A DNA stretch of 64,000 nt from DATMNI01 sp035570275 (GTDB lineage Bacteria > Acidobacteriota > Terriglobia > Bryobacterales > Bryobacteraceae). A model generated the notes under the pieces. That model did no database searches. It worked only from the letters and a program-made list of their open reading frames with translations, and was not told the origin of the DNA. Where the stretch lies: contig DATMNI010000218.1 of assembly GCA_035570275.1 (NCBI GenBank), positions 12,190 to 76,189 on the forward strand, read 5' to 3'. Position numbers and translations under genes: made by a program. Positions 30,535 through 40,056 of this stretch are shown here, one piece after another. Each line of letters begins with the position of its first letter. Positions within the stretch are counted from its first letter, which is position 1.

Positions 30535-33441
30535 ATGAGTTCAGGCGCGCGGCACGTGTTTGATCTGTTTATTAGCTACGCCCACCAAGATAAGGCAGGG
30601 GTGACCACGCTTGCCGGCCGCCTTCGCAAAACAGGGATTTCGGTCTGGGTCGATGAGGACAACATACCGGCGTTCGCCGGCATCACACGTTCGATTGAAG
30701 AGGGGCTAGGACAGTCGAAGGCACTGCTGGCCTACTATTCCAAAACTTACCCCACGCGGCGGCCTTGCCAGTGGGAGCTCACGTTCGCGTTCCTCAAAGG
30801 CCAGAGTGCGGGAGACCCGCGCGACCGTGTTTTGGTGGTTAATCCCGAGATCTCCGCCGATCACATCCATCCCATCGAACTGCAGGATGCGCTCTTTCGG
30901 GGCCCCGATGATCCGGACCTGCCCGCCCGCCTCTACGATCACCTAAAGAGATTGACGGACCCACTCGGGGCGGTCGCTGGACCAGCCGAAACACAATGGT
31001 TCGGGCATCCTGGGCCGGGCCCTCGGCGATTCATCGGGAGGCTGCCAGAACTCTGGCGGGTCCACTCGTTGCTGGCGGCCCGGTTTGTGCCGATCATCAC
31101 TCACAAGAGCGGCCTGGCTCTGGCACAGATCGCCGGCTTGGGCGGAATCGGCAAATCCATGCTGGCTGAAGAATACGGCGCGCGTTTCGCGGCGGCATAT
31201 CCCGGCGGCATCTTCTGGATGCGCGCTTATGGGCACGATGACGCTGGAGACGCCACCGACCCGAACCGCCAGGAGGCGGAGAGAAGGCGCCAGTTTGTCG
31301 CGACCGCTGCGCTGCTCGGATTGAGTACGAAGGGGAAATCCATCGAAGAGGTAGAGGGAAACATTGCCGAAGCATTACACAGTCGCGGCCGCGTGCTCTG
31401 GATCGTCGACGATGTTCCGCCGGGACTAACCAACAGCGAGCTGCAGAAGTGGTTCGCGCCCGATGCGGCTGCCTGCAATCTGATCACGACACGGAGCACC
31501 GAATACGAGCAGCTTGGCGGACTCCTGGATCTAGGCACACTGGAGCCCGACGACGCCAACAACCTGCTGTGTTCGTTTCGCGAGCCCGCCAACGAGACGG
31601 AACGCAGTGCTGCCGCACAGATCTGCAGCGATCTCGGCCGGCAAGCGCTTGCCCTGGCTGTCATCGGCAGCCGCCTCGCAGCGGCGGCCGCGGACAAGCC
31701 CTTCGCGGCGGTTCACGAGGAGCTGCAGCGGCAGGACGAGGACGCGTTGGAGTTGGCCGCCCGGTTTACCGGCCTCCTCCCCACGGGCCATGAGACCAGC
31801 ATCGCCGCGACTCTGTTGCGCAGTATTCGCATGCTTGGACCCGAAGGACTCGATTTGCTGCGGCTCGCGTCGGTGCTCGCGGCAGCGCCCATTCCTCTGC
31901 GATTGATCCGCGATTCGTTTGCAAAGGCGGGCCCGCCTGGAATCGGCGACGCGGAGACCCGGCTGGAGCTGGGTGTGCATCAGACGGGCAGGCTATCTCT
32001 TTCCGAGCGGAATGAAGACTATCTCAGCGTGCATAGTCTGGTCAGCCGCGTGATCCGCTTCCAGGATCCAGGGAAAGAACGATCCGAAGAGCTTCGCCGG
32101 GCTGCCGTCGACGCGCTCGTCGAGAAACTGCCCGGCTCGACGGGCGACTGGAACGTTCACCCGGAGATCGAATTCGATGTCGTTCATGCCCGACAACTTC
32201 TGCCCGCCGCTGGAAGCGAATCGCCTTATCTGCTCAACTGCCTTGGCAACTATGATTACGAGAGGGGCGCATACGATTCGGCTGAACGCCTCTTGCGGCA
32301 GTGCATTCTGGAGTTAGGTGACTCATCCGAGCGCCAGAAACTGAATCAGACGAAGGCACGCCTAGCCTTGGCAGAGGTGCTTCGCGAGAGAGGCGACGTC
32401 GCGGCCGCAGTCAAGCTGCAGGAGGAAGCTCTGGACGAACTGCGCCGGAAACTCGGCCGGAGGCACAAAGACACTCTGGTGGCAATGACACAGGCAGGCA
32501 AAGGGCGCTTTGCTCTCGGAGACGTTCGGGGCGCGATCAAGTTGCTGGAGGAAGCGGCGGAAGGACTGATGCAGGTAGCCGGAGTGGATGACGCACACAC
32601 GCTCACAGCGATCGGGGAACTCGCGGTATCGTACTTCACGAGTGGCGATTATCAATCCGCCCTGCCGATGCAAATCAAAAATGTGGAATTGTGCGCCAAG
32701 GTCTTGGGGAGTGAGCACCGGGACACTCTTACGGCCATGAACTCCCTCGCCGTGACGAAGCGCGCCCTGGGCGACTTCGATGGAGCGCTCACATTGCAGC
32801 GGAAGGCAACCGAGGCATTGAGGAGGCTGGCGGGCATTCGCCACTACGCCACGCTGGGCGCGACAAATCAGCTTGCGTACACGCTCTATTTGGCCGGCCA
32901 CCTGGATGAGGCGGAGCAGTGGTTTCGGGAGGTGTATGAGACAAGAAAACAGATGTTCGGCGAGGCGCATGCGGACACGCTGAACAGTGCCAATGGTCTG
33001 GCATCAGTTCTGGCCGGGAAAGGGAACACGAAAGACGCCGCGCGCCTCCTCGAAAATGCAATCCGGGCTGCGCCGCGAAAAACCAAACAAGAACTTCTAA
33101 CAATCTCCGTCATGCAAACCACGCTCGCTCAGGCATACGAATTGATGAACCAGCGCCAACGTGGGGTAGCGCTGCTGGAAGAATCAGTTCCCGTTATCGC
33201 CGAAGGTTTGGGTGTGCAGCATCCGAATACAACCACGGCTGCGACAGCTCTCATGACTCTATATGGCAACTCCGGCAACCTCAGGTGGCGCACCATTTTC
33301 GACACTTACCTGAGCTGGATCATGGAAGCAGACCCGGACACTCTATCGGCGGATCAGCGGCAACTTCGCAAAGAGTGGGCTCAAGTCTTGCCGCAGAAGA
33401 CCCGGGTTGGACTGCTGCGTCGGCTTTTCGGACGCCGCTGA
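30535..33441 (+). CDS. TIR-NB-ARC-TPR protein (STAND NTPase, NLR-like)
   Basis: 968 residues. Residues ~7-140 form a TIR domain: box 1 'FDLFISYAHQDKAGV', 'GISVWVDEDNI', and 'RRPCQWELTFAF' with Glu81 at the place of the NADase catalytic glutamate. Residues ~165-480 are a STAND/NB-ARC ATPase with Walker A GLGGIGKS (201-208), Walker B LWIVDDV (288-294), sensor 'LITTRSTEY', and a winged-helix part to ~560. Residues ~570-930 are kinesin-light-chain-type TPRs of about 42 residues ('LGSEHRDTLTAMNSLAVT', 'FGEAHADTLNSANGLASV'). By analogy with antiphage STAND/TIR systems, ligand binding to the TPRs would oligomerise the ATPase and activate NAD+ cleavage; this is inference. It stands alone on its strand. 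Confidence 0.9.
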   Translation: MSSGARHVFDLFISYAHQDKAGVTTLAGRLRKTGISVWVDEDNIPAFAGITRSIEEGLGQSKALLAYYSKTYPTRRPCQWELTFAFLKGQSAGDPRDRVLVVNPEISADHIHPIELQDALFRGPDDPDLPARLYDHLKRLTDPLGAVAGPAETQWFGHPGPGPRRFIGRLPELWRVHSLLAARFVPIITHKSGLALAQIAGLGGIGKSMLAEEYGARFAAAYPGGIFWMRAYGHDDAGDATDPNRQEAERRRQFVATAALLGLSTKGKSIEEVEGNIAEALHSRGRVLWIVDDVPPGLTNSELQKWFAPDAAACNLITTRSTEYEQLGGLLDLGTLEPDDANNLLCSFREPANETERSAAAQICSDLGRQALALAVIGSRLAAAAADKPFAAVHEELQRQDEDALELAARFTGLLPTGHETSIAATLLRSIRMLGPEGLDLLRLASVLAAAPIPLRLIRDSFAKAGPPGIGDAETRLELGVHQTGRLSLSERNEDYLSVHSLVSRVIRFQDPGKERSEELRRAAVDALVEKLPGSTGDWNVHPEIEFDVVHARQLLPAAGSESPYLLNCLGNYDYERGAYDSAERLLRQCILELGDSSERQKLNQTKARLALAEVLRERGDVAAAVKLQEEALDELRRKLGRRHKDTLVAMTQAGKGRFALGDVRGAIKLLEEAAEGLMQVAGVDDAHTLTAIGELAVSYFTSGDYQSALPMQIKNVELCAKVLGSEHRDTLTAMNSLAVTKRALGDFDGALTLQRKATEALRRLAGIRHYATLGATNQLAYTLYLAGHLDEAEQWFREVYETRKQMFGEAHADTLNSANGLASVLAGKGNTKDAARLLENAIRAAPRKTKQELLTISVMQTTLAQAYELMNQRQRGVALLEESVPVIAEGLGVQHPNTTTAATALMTLYGNSGNLRWRTIFDTYLSWIMEADPDTLSADQRQLRKEWAQVLPQKTRVGLLRRLFGRR

Positions 33442-33685
33442 TGCAGGGGCGCGGTTCGGGCGATCACACGTCCGCCAGCACCCAAGTTCCGGCGTGGGAG
33501 ACGCTACCGGCCCGGAATCCGCGCCGAATGCCGAGCGCGCCCTTGGGGAAAAAGATTCAACGACCTCCGTGAAGTTCTGACACACCGTTGGGTGGTGCTG
33601 GCTTTGGTGGATTGTTTTTCAATCAGTTACGATTGCCGACTGTCCGGTACTCAACAAAGGAAATAAATGTGCATGACACCGTGCC
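33442..33685. other. Intergenic, no gene recognised
   Basis: 244 bases between the TIR gene and the secreted protein. Includes AT-rich TTTTTCAATCAGTTACGATTG near 33615, which may be promoter DNA. No terminator hairpin with a T-run was identified after the TIR gene. Confidence 0.4.
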
Positions 33686-36373
33686 GTGGAATACGAACTC
33701 TTGCAACTGTGTACCCGACGACACGGCGCATTGCGGTGCGTTCTTGTACTGTCTGCCCTCACCTGCTCCAGCTTCGCTGCTTCACCCTCGAGCGGTACGC
33801 TGACCGATAGCAATCCGACGGTGACCTACACGGCAGGTCCGTTCGCCGTGCCCAACGTCACCGATAATGTCAACGGCACACCCATTTGCGATGCTACTAT
33901 CCCGGCCGAGCAGTGCGACACATTTCGGCTGACTGTGAACGTGGCAGCGGCCGATGCGTCCACCAGGCAAATCAAAGTTACCATCAGCTTCCCGATCGCC
34001 GCCGGCGAGTTCGATGTGTTTGTGTTCGACGCCAACGGTAACCTGGTGGGGTCCGACACCGCCGGCGGGGAACCCTCGGTCGCCACCATTCCGGCCGTCT
34101 CCGGCGCCTATACGGTAGTAGTGGACCCTTGGAATCCATTGGGCCAAAGCTTCAATGGAGCGATCACGCTGGAGGCGCTTCCCCCGCAGCCTCCGCCGGC
34201 GACCGGGATTGCTCCGCGCTATCAGGTCTACCCCGCACCGGTGACCGCCGGCGGCGCGGAGTCTTCCGGTGAACCTTCGATCGGCATCGACTGGAATCCG
34301 AACGTCGCATCGCTCAAGTTCGGCACGGTCAATCAGGGCGGCGTCGCGTTCTTTACTTCCAACCTGCATGAGTTCCGCCTCCGATTCGATGACTGCTCTT
34401 CGCCGGCCACGGCCACCTGGACGGATGTATCCACTCCGGTGGAGACGATCAACACGCTGGACCCGATCGGCCATTGCGATCACTTCGGCGGAAGCCATCC
34501 GGGCCGGCTCTTCCAGTCGCAACTGGCTGGCGCGACCAGTGTGATGGCCTTTTCGGACGACGACGGCAATAGCTGGCTACAATCGCAGGGTTCGGGTCAG
34601 CCTGCCGGGGTGGATCACCAGACAGTCGGGAGCGGCCCTTATAATACAGCGGCCTCGCCTCCCCCTCTCCCACACCCGGCTTACAACAACGCCGTCTACT
34701 ACTGTTCGCAAGATATCGCCACGGCTTTCTGTGCGCGGAGCGATGACGGCGGCCTTACGTTCGGCCCCGGCGTGCCGATTTACAATCTTACCCAGTGCGC
34801 CGGTATTCACGGGCACGTGAAGGTGGCGCCTGACGGAACGGTGTACGTGCCGAATCGGGGATGCGGCGCCAACCAGGCAGTCGCGTTGTCGACGGACAAC
34901 GGATTGACGTGGACGGTACGCCCGATCCCCGATAGCACACCGGCCATCGGCAACGATCCTTCGATCGGTCTGGCCAGCGATGGCACGGCGTACTTCGGCT
35001 ACCAGGATGGTAGCGGCGCCGCGAAAATGGCAGTCTCACGCAACCAGGGCAAAACGTGGAGCTCATCGGTGAACGTGGGAGCAGCGCTTTCCATCGCCAA
35101 CTCGGTGTTTCCCGCGGTGGCGGCGGGTGACCCCGACCGGGCGGCGATGTTTTTCATCGGCTCACCCACGACCGGCAACTTGCAGGACACCGCCAACTAC
35201 AAAGGGATCTGGCACGCCTATGTGGCCACCACCTATGACGGCGGCGCCAACTACTTCCTGGTAGATGCGACGCCGAACGATCCGGTACAAGTGGGCTCAA
35301 TTTGCATCGCCGGAACCACCTGCGGCGCGGACCGGAATCTGCTGGACTTCAACGACCTGACGCTCGACTCGCAGGGCCGCATGGTGGGGGCATTCGCCGA
35401 TGGCTGTGTGTCGGGGTCGTGCGATGCGTCTTCGCCGAACACGGCTTCGCGCAGTGCTCTTGGCACGGTGCTGCGGCAGTCGGGAGGAAGGCGCATGTTC
35501 GCTGCCTTCGATCCGGTGGAACCGGCCGCGCCGGCCGCGCCCCAGGTGGGCTCGGCTTTGCAAAGCGCCACGGGAACGCTGGTGACCTGGGCGGTCGCCG
35601 ACAACGGCGGGGCGGCGCTGAAGGACTACGTAATCTATCGCGGCTTGGCCAGCGGCAGCGAAACGGCGGTCGCAACGGTCAAGGCCAGCCGCACTTCGTA
35701 TCTCGACAGCGCAGCCAAGGTTGGCACCTTTTACTACCGCGTGGCGGCGGAAAACAAATACGGCCGCAGCGCGCTGTGCGGTGAGGTAGCGAGCGTGCCC
35801 GCTCCTCCGCCCCAGTCGCCCTGCACGGGCAGCGGCGTCACGGTAGTGCAGGATCCGTCCGGGGATCAGACGGGCTCGCCGGCCAACTCGCAGCTCGACA
35901 TTCAGTCGATCTCGATCAGCGAGAAATTCGCCGGCGCATCGACTCCCGATAAACTTACGTTCACGATGAAGGTGGCGAACCTCGCCGCCCCGGTGCAGCC
36001 CAACTCCCTGTGGACGATCTTCTTCACGGCGCCGAATGGGACGCAGTACTTCGTGGATATGAACACCGCAGGCACCGGAACGGCGCCAGTGTTTGAGTAT
36101 GGCCACATCGCGACGCTTGCCACCGGCAGTTCGCAGCAGATGACGGATGGCTCCGCCGACCCCGCCAGCACATTCAACGCGGACGGAACCATCACGCTGG
36201 TCATCGCCGATAACCTGGTGGGCGGTCTAAAGGCCGCCGATACGCTGGTCAACATCAATGGGAAAACGGAGATCCTTATTGGCGCCGCCGGCACGGGGCT
36301 GCTGGAAACTATCGATAGCACGTCCTCGGGACGGTACATTCTGGTGGGAAATGCATACTGCGCTGGTAAGTAG
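33686..36373 (+). CDS. Large secreted protein with BNR/sialidase-like propeller and FnIII domain
   Basis: 895 residues from a GTG at 33686; the signal peptide is 'ALRCVLVLSALTCSSFAA', so another start nearer to it is possible. Residues ~40-165 resemble a pre-peptidase C-terminal type beta-sandwich ('DTFRLTVNVAAADAS', 'GEFDVFVFDANGNLVG'). Residues ~180-620 have Asp-box (BNR) units typical of sialidase-like propellers: 'SDDGGLTFGPG', 'STDNGLTWT', 'SRNQGKTWSS'. Residues ~625-710 are a fibronectin type III domain ('DYVIYRGLASGSETAVA', 'TFYYRVAAENKYGRSA'). A C-terminal beta domain follows. No sialidase catalytic Arg triad was confirmed; carbohydrate or surface interaction is likely. Confidence 0.75.
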   Translation: MEYELLQLCTRRHGALRCVLVLSALTCSSFAASPSSGTLTDSNPTVTYTAGPFAVPNVTDNVNGTPICDATIPAEQCDTFRLTVNVAAADASTRQIKVTISFPIAAGEFDVFVFDANGNLVGSDTAGGEPSVATIPAVSGAYTVVVDPWNPLGQSFNGAITLEALPPQPPPATGIAPRYQVYPAPVTAGGAESSGEPSIGIDWNPNVASLKFGTVNQGGVAFFTSNLHEFRLRFDDCSSPATATWTDVSTPVETINTLDPIGHCDHFGGSHPGRLFQSQLAGATSVMAFSDDDGNSWLQSQGSGQPAGVDHQTVGSGPYNTAASPPPLPHPAYNNAVYYCSQDIATAFCARSDDGGLTFGPGVPIYNLTQCAGIHGHVKVAPDGTVYVPNRGCGANQAVALSTDNGLTWTVRPIPDSTPAIGNDPSIGLASDGTAYFGYQDGSGAAKMAVSRNQGKTWSSSVNVGAALSIANSVFPAVAAGDPDRAAMFFIGSPTTGNLQDTANYKGIWHAYVATTYDGGANYFLVDATPNDPVQVGSICIAGTTCGADRNLLDFNDLTLDSQGRMVGAFADGCVSGSCDASSPNTASRSALGTVLRQSGGRRMFAAFDPVEPAAPAAPQVGSALQSATGTLVTWAVADNGGAALKDYVIYRGLASGSETAVATVKASRTSYLDSAAKVGTFYYRVAAENKYGRSALCGEVASVPAPPPQSPCTGSGVTVVQDPSGDQTGSPANSQLDIQSISISEKFAGASTPDKLTFTMKVANLAAPVQPNSLWTIFFTAPNGTQYFVDMNTAGTGTAPVFEYGHIATLATGSSQQMTDGSADPASTFNADGTITLVIADNLVGGLKAADTLVNINGKTEILIGAAGTGLLETIDSTSSGRYILVGNAYCAGK

Positions 36374-36902
36374 GACGGCCCGGCTCGTCGCCGGCTTCGC
36401 CATGGGCTTCGTTATGATCGGGGCCCCTCTGAAAGGAGCGCAGACAGACGCTTGCGCGCTCCTGTCGCCAGCGGCAATCCGGCAGGCAACCGGAGAGCAG
36501 GTAGCCAGCACGAAAGCCACATCGCAGGTTACGAGCAAGGTGCGGCAGTCCCAGTGTTTCTATGCCCTTCCCACGTTTACGAATTCCGTCAGCGTCACTC
36601 TCACCAGCCCGGCCGGCCTGAAACGGGACGGCGCGCGCGAGATGTGGGAGCGCTGGTTTCACCGCGGGGAAGACGATAAGGACCACGACAAGGCGGAGCC
36701 GGAGGAGGAGGAGGCTGCGAAGGCCGCGCAGGTGGCCGGAATGGGCGATGAGGCCTTTTGGGTCCACAGCTTCGTCGGCAACCTTTATGTGCGGAAAGGC
36801 AACCGGTTCCTGCGGATCAGTATTGGCGGGAAGATGAACGACGAGGAGCGACAGGCCAGGGCCAAAGCGCTTGCCGCGGATGCCTTGCGACGGTTGCACT
36901 AG
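36351..36902 (+). CDS. Small exported protein of unknown function
   Basis: 183 residues from the ATG at 36351, with GTGGGAA just upstream; it overlaps the preceding gene by 23 bases. The signal peptide is 'LVAGFAMGFVMIGAPLKGAQ'. The mature start 'ACALLSPAAIRQATGEQV' resembles a conserved 'C-LL-AEI-A-G' block of small Acidobacterial secreted proteins. Two cysteines ('DACALL', 'QSQCFY') could pair. A highly charged middle (residues ~108-130, many Glu/Lys/Asp) and a C-terminal 'RISIGGKMNDEERQARAKALA' follow. No enzymatic motif. Likely co-expressed with the upstream secreted propeller protein. Confidence 0.7.
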   Translation: MHTALVSRTARLVAGFAMGFVMIGAPLKGAQTDACALLSPAAIRQATGEQVASTKATSQVTSKVRQSQCFYALPTFTNSVSVTLTSPAGLKRDGAREMWERWFHRGEDDKDHDKAEPEEEEAAKAAQVAGMGDEAFWVHSFVGNLYVRKGNRFLRISIGGKMNDEERQARAKALAADALRRLH

Positions 36903-37095
36903 TTTCTGAAAACCGGCGCCCGATGGATCAGCTTCCGGCCGGCACTCCGGTCGAGCCACGCACAATCCAGAGGATAGGCGTGATCAACGTGGTGCTGGCG
37001 GGTTCCAACCGAGGAACGGTGCCAACTCCCCCAGGAATCTTGCAGACTAATCGCCGTCTATGCCGGTTTCTTTCGGGCTTTCGCGCCGGTCTGTT

Positions 37096-40005
37096 TCAAC
37101 GCTTCGGGGCTGCCAATGCGGCTTCGGCATCCGCCCGGAACTGCAGTTCCTCTGTCGATAACGCCCGGGTCCCCGCCAGTTGGTGAAGGTCAGCCAGCAG
37201 GGCTTCCATGGTAATTCGGGCGTCGGAGGTTTGCTTCGCCCCCACGTAGGCGTCCGCCAGTTCTCTCCGGTAGTGGGGGAGTTGATTGCGCACCGTTTTG
37301 TTGCTCGGGTCGGCTTTGACTAGCCCTTCGGTGGCGGAAATTGCTGTCACGAAGGCAGCGATGGCCTTTGACCAGTCCTGCTGCTTCAGGTAGGCGAGGC
37401 CGCGGTCTTCCTCGATCTCAGCCCGGTGCATTGCCATACGAGAAGTGCCGGGAGTCTGCTTTTCCATCGCGGCGACCAGTTCGGAGGCTGCGGCGAAGTA
37501 CTTTAGGCCCTCCTCCGGTCTTCCCACGTCGGTCCATGCACTTCCCATATGGAGTTGAGTGTTCACAACCGCGTCATCGAATTCCGCGGTGTGAGGGCGT
37601 CCGGTGGTGAAGCGCCCGACTGCCTCCTCCGACTTCTGGAAATGCACCAGCGCCTCTGCGAAGTTCCTGTTCCGGCGCTGCCACATGCCGTAGTTATTCT
37701 GGGCGACCGAAACATCGAGAAACACCATTGTGTTGTTCGCGTCCGCCGCTGCCATCTGGTCTGCCAGTTGTGCCGCGTTTTCAACCGCCCCGCGGGTTTC
37801 CTCGGCACTCCCCAGCAGTTCCCCTCCCGGAGCCCGAAAGGCCCAGTCCATGAAAATGTAATCGAAAAAAAGTTTGCGGACCCTCGCCATGCTGTTCGGC
37901 TGCAGCGCCACCATGGCCTTGTCAGCCTCCAGCGCCGGACGCAGATGGGCCAGCGCTTCTTTGCTTCGGTCCATGCGCGCATACATTTCACCCAGTTTGG
38001 TGTCGGCCAACGCGATGCCCGCGCGTTCTGACGCCGGATTGCGCGCATCGCGGGCCAGCCCCGTCCAGATCGCCAGAACTTTCTCGTAGGGCCCGATCGC
38101 TTTTTCGTGATCGCCGATTCGGCTGGCAAGATCTCCATACGCGGTCCACGCTCTGGCCAGAGCGCTCCGGACGTCATAGTCCCCGGCCGCCCTCGAGCCT
38201 TCCACCATCTTCAGCACGTCGCCCAGAACATTCCGCGCTCCCGTAAAATCACCCGTTGTCGTGAGCATTTGTGAGATCTTGACCGAACCCACAATTCGAT
38301 CTGTCAGGAATGCGGGGGAATCGTCCGAGACGCGGGCCCGCAATGCCTCCGCCTTCCGGTAGCTCGCCATCGCGCCCTGCCGGTCTCCCAAATTGGCGTT
38401 ATACGGATTTCCCTGCGCATCGCCCAACCTTACATACCCTCGTGCGACCTCTTCCAGTAAACCCCGGTCTCCCCGAGCCTCCGCCGCCAGCGAATCGTAA
38501 TAGCGCAGTCCGGTTTCGACAATCATTTTGCGGGCAGGCGTCGAGCCGGGCAACGATACGATGGCGTTCTGAACGTCTCCCGTGAATTTTCCCGCCAGTT
38601 CCCGCACTTGCGCAAACCGGCGCTCGGCAAGAGCCCGTTCCGTCTGAGCAGCGGTCTTCTGCAACTCCGCCTCTGCATGCTCGGATTCCGCGCGCTTACG
38701 GGCGATTGCCGATTGGCGTGCTTCCTCTTCCGCCCGGAGGCGTTGCCGGTCGGCGTCGACGCGCCGCACTTCGGCAACTTCTCTCGCCCCCTCCGCGACG
38801 TGCGCCTGCCACAGTGTGGCGCCCAGTCCGCCGGCCATCGCCAACACAGCCGCGGCGGCGGCCAACGAGCTGACGCGATGCCTGCGGAAGAACTTTCCGC
38901 TCCGGTACAGCACGGAATCCCGGCGTGCCCCCACGGGCAAGCCGCAGCGATGCCGGTAAAAATCCTGCTGCAGTTGTTCCACGGAGTGATACCGGCGGTC
39001 CGTCTCCGGCTCCAGCGCTTTCCGTACAATGTTATCCAGGTCTCCCTCCAGCCGTTTGGACCACCGGCGCGGAAAGGCCGCCCGCGCCGCAACACTGACG
39101 GGCTCGGACTCCGGCCCCTTCGGCCGCACCTCCGCCAGAAGCTCATAGAGAATCACGCCCAGCGAATACACATCTCCGGGAGTCCCGGAAGAAGCCCCGC
39201 TCAACTGCTCCGGGCTGGCGTATTCCGGCGTGAATGCACGAGACGCACCCCGCGTTTCCGGCTGCTGCTCTTCCCCCCACGGGTCGCCTTCCAGCACCCT
39301 CGCCACGCCGAAGTCCAGCAGATGTGGATTTCCGTCCGGGGTCACCAGAATATTGGCCGGCTTCAGATCGCGATGAACTACCAGGCCTCGATGGGCGTAC
39401 GCCACCGCCTCGCACACCTTCTCCATCAGCGCACAGCGCTCGTCCACGCCGAGGGAACGCTCCCGGCAGTAAGCACCGATCGGCGCGCCGACCACGTACT
39501 CCATGACGATGTACGGCCGGCCGTCTGCCGTGCTCCCGCCATCCAGCAGCCTCGCGATATACGGATGCTCCAGCGACGCCAGGATGCGCCTTTCGCGGCG
39601 CAGACGCTCCATCACCGCGGCGGTATCCATGCCGCGCTTGATCAGCTTCACCGCTACCCGCTTGCTGAACTCGCCGTCCACGCGGACCGCAAGATAAACC
39701 ACGGACATCCCGCCGCGCCCGATTTCCCGTTCAATCCGGTAAGCCCCCAGCGTCCGGCCTTCCAGCGAATCGTCCTCCACAAGGTCCGCCGCGCCCGCCC
39801 GCAGCGCGCCTTCGAAGTCCGGCACGTCGTCTCCTTCGCTGGGGGTGTCGAAGCGGATCAGGCGCAGCAGCTCATTGCGAAGGCCGGTGTCGGCCCCGCA
39901 CGCCGCGGTCGCAAAAGCGGTCTGCCCGGCCGTTGGAATATCCATCGCTTCCAGAAACAGAGTTTCCAGCAGCGTCCACCTTTCGGATGGCATTGGTGAT
40001 GGCAT
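37096..40005 (-). CDS. Membrane Ser/Thr protein kinase with TPR sensor region
   Basis: 969 residues from the ATG at 40005 (AGGGGG ten bases before). After an 85-residue helical N-terminus, the kinase domain spans ~89-365: GRGGMS loop (95-101), Lys120, HRD (211-213) in 'HRDLKPANI', DFG (231-233), 'EYASPEQ'. One membrane span (SSLAAAAAVLAMAGGLGATL) follows at ~380-400, then a coiled-coil-like charged stretch ('AEVRRVDADRQRLRAEEEAR') and TPR repeats to the end. This kinase-TM-TPR layout is common in Acidobacteria beside TIGR02999 ECF sigma factors, where the kinase may modulate the sigma factor. It follows the heparinase-like gene by 51 bases and is likely co-transcribed with it. Confidence 0.93.
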   Translation of the reverse strand: MPSPMPSERWTLLETLFLEAMDIPTAGQTAFATAACGADTGLRNELLRLIRFDTPSEGDDVPDFEGALRAGAADLVEDDSLEGRTLGAYRIEREIGRGGMSVVYLAVRVDGEFSKRVAVKLIKRGMDTAAVMERLRRERRILASLEHPYIARLLDGGSTADGRPYIVMEYVVGAPIGAYCRERSLGVDERCALMEKVCEAVAYAHRGLVVHRDLKPANILVTPDGNPHLLDFGVARVLEGDPWGEEQQPETRGASRAFTPEYASPEQLSGASSGTPGDVYSLGVILYELLAEVRPKGPESEPVSVAARAAFPRRWSKRLEGDLDNIVRKALEPETDRRYHSVEQLQQDFYRHRCGLPVGARRDSVLYRSGKFFRRHRVSSLAAAAAVLAMAGGLGATLWQAHVAEGAREVAEVRRVDADRQRLRAEEEARQSAIARKRAESEHAEAELQKTAAQTERALAERRFAQVRELAGKFTGDVQNAIVSLPGSTPARKMIVETGLRYYDSLAAEARGDRGLLEEVARGYVRLGDAQGNPYNANLGDRQGAMASYRKAEALRARVSDDSPAFLTDRIVGSVKISQMLTTTGDFTGARNVLGDVLKMVEGSRAAGDYDVRSALARAWTAYGDLASRIGDHEKAIGPYEKVLAIWTGLARDARNPASERAGIALADTKLGEMYARMDRSKEALAHLRPALEADKAMVALQPNSMARVRKLFFDYIFMDWAFRAPGGELLGSAEETRGAVENAAQLADQMAAADANNTMVFLDVSVAQNNYGMWQRRNRNFAEALVHFQKSEEAVGRFTTGRPHTAEFDDAVVNTQLHMGSAWTDVGRPEEGLKYFAAASELVAAMEKQTPGTSRMAMHRAEIEEDRGLAYLKQQDWSKAIAAFVTAISATEGLVKADPSNKTVRNQLPHYRRELADAYVGAKQTSDARITMEALLADLHQLAGTRALSTEELQFRADAEAALAAPKR

Positions 40006-40056
40006 ATTCGTTGGCCCCCTCCAAACAGTAGCACCGATCCGCCCCGGCGCCCGCCC

